DNA from: UBA1268 sp965662195
Lineage (GTDB): Bacteria; Planctomycetota; Planctomycetia; Pirellulales; UBA1268
Direction: 5' to 3'
NCBI GenBank assembly: GCA_965662195.1
Contig: CBFIHA010000044.1
Coordinates: 1-30,050 of the forward strand
Length of the DNA: 30,050 bases
A program made the position numbers and the translations under genes. Positions 25,660 through 30,050 of this stretch are shown in pieces (the first letter of the stretch is position 1; each line of letters starts with the position of its first letter). The notes beneath the pieces were generated by a model. The model did not search any database and was not told where the DNA came from. It saw nothing but the letters and a program-made list of their open reading frames with translations.

Positions 25660-28509
25660 ATGGTTCATCGACTGTTATTCAGCTTGCTGCTGGTTTGTGC
25701 GGTGCCGGCCTTCGCGGCCCCCTCCTATGAGCACGACATCACTCCGCTGCTGCGGACGTACTGTGCCGGCTGCCACAATGATCAGGATGCCGAGGGCGGC
25801 CTCTCGGTGGAAACCTTCGCTTCGTTCCGGCGTGGGGGCGAGTTCTCCGGTGACCCGGTCAACGCCGGCGACATCGACAGCTCGGTGATGATCGAGCGGA
25901 TTCGCAGTGCCGAATCCGACCACATGCCGCCAGCCGACGAGCCGCAGTTGCCGGCTGAGGCAGTCGCCGCAATCGAAGCCTGGATTGCCGCCGGAGCTCC
26001 GGGGCCGGCGGCTGACCGCTCGATCCTTACCACGCTGGCAGTACCCGCCCTGCCGCACTATCCCGGCCGCAAGCCGGTTACGGCGCTGGCAGTCTCACCG
26101 TCCGGTGACCGGCTGGCCGTGGCCCGTGGCCGTAGCCTCGAGCTGATTCCTCGAGCCCCAGATGGGCAGCTGCAGGTATCGGCAGCCCAGACAGTCGCGG
26201 ATCTGCCCGGCAAGGTCACAGCAGTGCATTTTGATGCGACCGGAAACCGGCTGGTACTTGCCGGCGGCCTGCCGGGGCTGTTTGGGTTGGCCGAACTGCG
26301 GGATGCCGCCACGGGCGAACTGCTCAGTCGGTTCGAGGGGCATCGCGATCTGCTCTACGACGCCGAACTCTCCCCTGACGGCACCCTGCTGGCGACCGCC
26401 GGCTATGACATGGCCGTGAAGGTCTGGCGGGTGGCCGACGGCAGCCTGCACTGGAAGAACAGCGTGCACAATGGGGCGATCTTTGATCTGGCCTGGCATC
26501 CCGGCGGTGGGCTGCTGGCCTCGGCCAGTGCCGACGAGACGGTGAAGCTCTGGCGGACTGCCGATGGGCTGCGGCTCGATACCCTGTCGCAGCCACAGGC
26601 TGAGGTCTCCTGCGTGTTGTTCTCCCCGGCCGGCGACCGGGTGCTTGCCGCCGGCCGTGACAAGCGGATTCATGTCTGGGAACTCGTGTCGGTGACAGAA
26701 CCGGCAATCAACCCGGCTGTCTTCTCCCGGTTTGCCCATGAAAGCCCGGTGACGGCGATCGCCATTTCCGGTGATGGCAACCATCTGCTCAGTACCGCCG
26801 AGGATCGGACACTGACCGGCTGGAGCCTGCCCGAGCTGGTCATTGAGCAGGTCTATCCAGTTCAGAGCGATGTGGTCTCGGTGATTGAGCCCGTGGGCAG
26901 CGAGCTGCTGGTGGGGCGGATGGATGGAACATCCGATTTGCTGGCGATCACGACCGACCCGACCCTGGCACGGCGAGCAGCGCAGCCGGCTCAGGCAGAG
27001 AGGGTTGCCGCAAAGACCGAGCCGTCCAGCGAGCTGGGCACCCATGCCGAGGCTGAGCCGAATGACCAGCCAGCTGCTGCCGAGCCGGTCAGCTGGCCAA
27101 CCAAGATCACGGGCACCAGCGGTCATCCTCAGGATGCCGACTGCTTCCGGTTCACGGGCCGCGCAGGAGTGCCGGTACTGCTGGAGGTGAATGCTGCTCG
27201 GTCGAAGTCGTTGCTCGATTCAAAGATCGAAGTGCTCGATGCAGCGGGCCAGCCGATCGAACGGCTGCTGCTACAGGCTACCAGGGACTCGTGGCTGACC
27301 TTCCGGGGCAAGAACTCAACCCAGTCGGGAGACTTCCGGGTCCATAACTGGCGAGAGATGGAGCTTGATGAATATCTCTTTGTCGGTGGTGAGGCGGTAC
27401 GGCTCTGGTTCTATCCCCGGGGCCCCGACTCGGGCTTTGAGGTCTATCCGGGCTTCGGGAATCGGCACACGTTCTTTGGCACCACGGCGGTCACTCACGC
27501 CCTCGGGGAGCCGGCCTGGATTGTCCGTCCGCTGCCAGCGGGGAGCGAGCCGGTGCCCAACGGGCTGCCGGTCTTCCCCGTCTATTGGGAGAACGACGAC
27601 GAGCCCGAGCGACGGCTGGGTACCGACTCACAGCTGATTTTCACGCCGCCGGCTGACGGCGAGTATGTCGTCCGCATCACGGACACGCGGGGCTTTGGGG
27701 CCTCGGCTGAGCAGCCCAACTTTGACTACACGCTGACAATCCGGTCGCCGCGGCCATCGTTCAGCGTCGCGGTGGGCGGCAAGGACCCCAAGGTCAGTCC
27801 TGGAAGTGGCCGGGAGCTTGTCTTCACCGCCAGCCGTATCGAGGGCTATGAGGGCCCGATTCGGATTGAGGTCGACAACCTGCCCCCCGGCTTCAGCTTT
27901 CACGGACCGATCGAGATTGAGGCCGGCCAGTTCCGGGCCTTCGGGGTGCTTTCGGCAGCCGGCGACGCCACCGCCCCAGACGAGGCGACCGACAAGGCGG
28001 TGCGGGTGACGGCGACAGCGGTGGCAACGACGATTGCCAGCGGGCTGGCAGTGGTCGATCCAGTGCAGTCACTGGGCGATCTCGGTGATATCGCCCTGGC
28101 CGAATCTCCCAAGGTCACCGTGGCGATCGTGTCGGCTGATTCTGCGAGCACTGCCGGTAGCGCTGCGGACGAGGCTGCGGCTGCCTCCCCCGCTCCGCTG
28201 CGGCTGCAGATTCGTCCCGGCCAGACGATCAAGGCGAAGGTGCGAGCGGTCCGGCATGACTTCACCGGGCGGATTCCGGTCGGCAGTGGAACGGGGGCGG
28301 GCCGCAACCTGCCCTACGGCGTCTTCGTCGACAACATCGGGCTCAACGGCCTGCTGATCGTCGAAGGGCAGCAGGAGCGGGAGTTTTTTCTGACTGCCGC
28401 ACCGGTGGCCCGGCCCGGCCGGCGGGTATTTCACCTGAAGGCCGACGCCGACGGGGGACAGTGCTCGCTGCCGGTGGTGCTTGAGGTGCTGCCGCAGTCG
28501 GGGCCGTAG
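25660..28509 (+). CDS. Exported cytochrome c / WD40 / PPC-domain protein
   Basis: 949-residue exported planctomycete protein. Signal peptide MVHRLLFSLLLVCAVPAFA, then a PSCyt1-type heme domain with CAGCH (35-39). WD40 blades follow (about 130-420; for example GHRDLLYDAELSPDG with YDMAVKVWR and SADETVKLWR). From about 463 there is a PPC-like domain (AEAEPNDQPAAAEPVSW, DADCFRF), and from about 700 beta-rich domains to the end. Architectures like this (cytochrome + WD40 + PPC) are common and uncharacterised in planctomycetes. ATG 25660 is preferred because gaggatgagg precedes it and the signal peptide begins there; an in-frame GTG at 25636 lies inside the tandem repeat. It is the third gene of the DUF1501 set, although the 155-bp repeat-filled gap could separate its expression. 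Confidence 0.9.
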   Translation: MVHRLLFSLLLVCAVPAFAAPSYEHDITPLLRTYCAGCHNDQDAEGGLSVETFASFRRGGEFSGDPVNAGDIDSSVMIERIRSAESDHMPPADEPQLPAEAVAAIEAWIAAGAPGPAADRSILTTLAVPALPHYPGRKPVTALAVSPSGDRLAVARGRSLELIPRAPDGQLQVSAAQTVADLPGKVTAVHFDATGNRLVLAGGLPGLFGLAELRDAATGELLSRFEGHRDLLYDAELSPDGTLLATAGYDMAVKVWRVADGSLHWKNSVHNGAIFDLAWHPGGGLLASASADETVKLWRTADGLRLDTLSQPQAEVSCVLFSPAGDRVLAAGRDKRIHVWELVSVTEPAINPAVFSRFAHESPVTAIAISGDGNHLLSTAEDRTLTGWSLPELVIEQVYPVQSDVVSVIEPVGSELLVGRMDGTSDLLAITTDPTLARRAAQPAQAERVAAKTEPSSELGTHAEAEPNDQPAAAEPVSWPTKITGTSGHPQDADCFRFTGRAGVPVLLEVNAARSKSLLDSKIEVLDAAGQPIERLLLQATRDSWLTFRGKNSTQSGDFRVHNWREMELDEYLFVGGEAVRLWFYPRGPDSGFEVYPGFGNRHTFFGTTAVTHALGEPAWIVRPLPAGSEPVPNGLPVFPVYWENDDEPERRLGTDSQLIFTPPADGEYVVRITDTRGFGASAEQPNFDYTLTIRSPRPSFSVAVGGKDPKVSPGSGRELVFTASRIEGYEGPIRIEVDNLPPGFSFHGPIEIEAGQFRAFGVLSAAGDATAPDEATDKAVRVTATAVATTIASGLAVVDPVQSLGDLGDIALAESPKVTVAIVSADSASTAGSAADEAAAASPAPLRLQIRPGQTIKAKVRAVRHDFTGRIPVGSGTGAGRNLPYGVFVDNIGLNGLLIVEGQQEREFFLTAAPVARPGRRVFHLKADADGGQCSLPVVLEVLPQSGP

Positions 28510-28631
28510 CTGACCACCCGCCCCGCAAATTTCTCTGGCCGGGTATCATGCCGGCGTCATGGAAATGCCGGAGTTGCCGGGCGGGGCTGTCCGCCGCCCG
28601 CCTCGGCCCGTCAGTCAGCAGGGAGAACCAT

Positions 28632-29690
28632 ATGTCGGAGCAGCAGGTTGAAAACGTCGTCATCATCGGCAGTGGGCCGGCCGGCTGGTGTGCCGCCACC
28701 TACGCAGCACGGGCCCAGCTTGAGCCCCTGGTCTATGAAGGGGCGATCACCGAGGCGAACCGAATGGCCGGCACCTTGCCGCTGGGCCAGCTTGCCCTGA
28801 CCAGTGAGGTGGAGAACTACGCCGGCTTTCCGGCGGGCGACCTCGGGGCGTTCCTCGATTCAGCGCTGCCGAAAGACCGGCGGCTGATGATGGCACCGCA
28901 CGATGGCCACGGGGTGACTGGTCCGGAACTGATGGAGCTGATGCGGCAGCAGGCGGTGAACTTCGGCACCCGCGTCATCACCGACGACATTGCCACGGTC
29001 GACCTCTCGGCCCGGCCCTTCCGGCTGACGCCGGCCGGGGGTGGCGAGGTGTTGGCCCGCAGCGTCATCGTGGCGACCGGGGCCAGTGCCAACTGGCTGG
29101 GGCTGGAAAGTGAAGAGCGGTTCAAGAACCGGGGTGTCAGTGCCTGTGCCGTCTGCGACGGGGCCCTGCCGCGGTTTCGCAACAAGCCGATGGTGGTGGT
29201 TGGTGGTGGTGATTCAGCCGTTGAGGAGGCGACCTATCTGACCAAGTTCGCCAGCCGGGTCCATCTGATTCATCGCCGCGATGAGCTGCGGGCCAGCAAG
29301 ATCATGGCCCAGCGGGCTTTCGACAACGACAAGATCGAAATCCACTTCGATAGCCAGCTGGTCGAGGTGCTTGGGAGTGATGAGCAGGGCGTCACCGGGG
29401 TGCGGCTAGCAAGCACCACCGAGAGCGGGCAGGAGACCACGCTCGAGGCAGCCGGGGTGTTTCTGGCAATCGGCCACACACCCAACACGGCCTTTCTTGA
29501 TGGGCAACTGGAGCTGACGCCAAAAAAGTACATCGTCTGGCAGCAGCACTTCCGCACGGCGACGAACGTGGAGGGGGTCTTCGCGGCCGGTGACGTGGCT
29601 GATGACTACTACCGGCAGGCGATCTCGGCCGCCGGCACCGGCTGCATGGCAGCCCTCGACGCCGAGCGGTGGCTGGCGGAGCAGGAATAG
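28632..29690 (+). CDS. trxB: Thioredoxin reductase (NADPH)
   Basis: Cytoplasmic flavoenzyme that reduces thioredoxin with NADPH. The 352-residue product has the FAD site VVIIGSGPAGWCAA (9-22), the redox-active CAVCDG (172-177), the NADPH site VVGGGDSAVEEA, and the C-terminal FAD motif GVFAAGDVADDYYRQAISAAGTG. It is about 30 residues longer than E. coli TrxB, mostly from an insertion around 72-95 (FLDSALPKDRRLMMAPHDGH) before GPELMELMRQQA. ATG 28632 follows gggagaaccat; the frame extends to 28548 without similarity. A -10-like TATCAT occurs at 28544-28549, suggesting its own promoter. A strong hairpin follows the gene. Confidence 0.94.
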   Translation: MSEQQVENVVIIGSGPAGWCAATYAARAQLEPLVYEGAITEANRMAGTLPLGQLALTSEVENYAGFPAGDLGAFLDSALPKDRRLMMAPHDGHGVTGPELMELMRQQAVNFGTRVITDDIATVDLSARPFRLTPAGGGEVLARSVIVATGASANWLGLESEERFKNRGVSACAVCDGALPRFRNKPMVVVGGGDSAVEEATYLTKFASRVHLIHRRDELRASKIMAQRAFDNDKIEIHFDSQLVEVLGSDEQGVTGVRLASTTESGQETTLEAAGVFLAIGHTPNTAFLDGQLELTPKKYIVWQQHFRTATNVEGVFAAGDVADDYYRQAISAAGTGCMAALDAERWLAEQE

Positions 29691-29721
29691 TTGCCGCCTC
29701 GGTGGTGCAAGAAAAACAAAG

Positions 29722-29751
29722 AACCCGGCCGGGAAAGCTCCCGGCCGGGTT
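29722..29751 (+). terminator. Perfect 13-bp hairpin after trxB
   Basis: aacccggccggga (29722-29734) and tcccggccgggtt (29739-29751) are perfectly complementary with an AAGC tetraloop, 31 bases after the trxB stop. Upstream bases are A-rich; no long U-tract follows. It is the most convincing terminator-like structure in the window. Confidence 0.75.
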
Positions 29752-29836
29752 GATGGCTCGAATTATCTTCCGCTTATCCGTGCTTTCGGGTTTCGTCATT
29801 GCTCCTGCCCGGCTCGCACCGCAGAAGCCCCTGCTT

Positions 29837-29868
29837 CGAAGCCCGAAGCGCAAGCTTTGATGGTGCGA
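29837..29868 (-). repeat. Partial inverted copy of repeat B right-arm unit
   Basis: Read on the minus strand, this matches 13092-13123 at 26 of 32 aligned positions by hand: both have cgcaccatcaa followed by a gcgc(c/t)tcgggcttc block. It lies just after the trxB hairpin and 69 bases before the full repeat B copy 2 arms. Confidence 0.65.
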
Positions 29869-29881
29869 GTTTGCATCAATC

Positions 29882-29979
29882 GCCAGAAAAAACCCCCATT
29901 CTTCAAAGCCCGAAGCGCAAGCTGAGGGAAATCGCGTGTGTGATCCCCGAACCGCATTCCCTCGGCTCGCGCCTCGGGC
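29882..29979. repeat. Palindromic intergenic repeat B, copy 2
   Basis: Arms 29908-29930 and 29957-29979 (23 bases each) are inverted with three mismatches around a 26-base spacer. The two copies share cgcaagctgagggaaatc and ttccctcggctcgcg; spacer lengths are equal. The spacers resemble each other closely (gtgtgtgatccc(a/c)gaaccg). Confidence 0.87.
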
Positions 29980-30007
29980 GTGCGTCGTGAATGGTGTGTT
30001 TTATCCC

Positions 30008-30024
30008 GCGGGTGCAAGACCCGC
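30008..30024. other. Small hairpin near the window end
   Basis: gcgggt (30008-30013) pairs with acccgc (30019-30024) around GCAAG. The core gcgggtgcaag recurs at the start of the second 74-bp tandem unit (about 25588), so it may be another repeat family member. The gap 29691-30050 otherwise shows no gene. Confidence 0.4.
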
Positions 30025-30050
30025 ACCTGGAGATGGTTGTCCGCCAGGAA

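Overview
The window is GC-rich and is almost certainly chromosomal DNA of a planctomycete (Planctomycetota, Pirellulales-like). The evidence is the protein families: paired Tat-exported and heme-binding planctomycetal proteins (DUF1552, DUF1592, DUF1501, DUF1549/DUF1553 and PSCyt1-type cytochrome domains), a DUF1559 pseudopilin-like protein, a large LEPR-XLL surface protein, and several dispersed palindromic intergenic repeats. I cannot name a species from the sequence alone. No rRNA, tRNA, CRISPR array, transposase, integrase or phage gene was seen.

Layout. 1-149: dispersed repeat A, ending on the stop codon of trpF (149-865, minus). 1094-6789: a plus-strand run of an ExeA/GspA-like AAA ATPase with a long acidic tail, a DPM1-type glycosyltransferase, a 6-phosphofructokinase that overlaps it by 4 bp, and acetyl-CoA synthetase. 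6898-12634: a DUF1592-family heme protein, a Tat-type DUF1552 protein, a DUF1559 protein and a small unrecognised membrane-anchored protein. 12635-13330: a gene-free convergent region filled with repeats. 13331-17668 (minus): a 1445-residue LEPR-XLL protein with about 14 propeller-like repeats and three C-terminal modules. 17978-20494: a U32 peptidase-family protein of RlhA type. 20588-20928: remnant of an exported esterase gene, frameshifted and truncated. 20888-21622 (minus): a PAS-AraC regulator. 21834-28509: a likely operon of DUF1501, DUF1549/DUF1553 and a cytochrome/WD40/PPC protein. 28632-29690: thioredoxin reductase, then a strong hairpin and a repeat-rich end.

How it fits together. 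Housekeeping enzymes (trpF, pfkA, acsA, trxB, U32) are interleaved with two separate planctomycetal modules, each pairing a Tat-exported protein with large exported heme proteins (DUF1592+DUF1552, and DUF1501+DUF1549/1553+cytochrome/WD40). The second module lies divergent from the PAS-AraC gene. Between them is a 10-bp perfect inverted repeat whose arms are centred 42 bp apart, which is the best candidate for a regulatory circuit here. The repeats (A, B, a 51-bp tandem and a 74-bp tandem) sit only in intergenic gaps, several directly at gene ends or starts. No single feature is clearly a new defence or mobile system. The most unusual items are repeat family A, the esterase remnant ending at the AraC gene, the regulator/operator arrangement, and the architecture of the LEPR-XLL protein.
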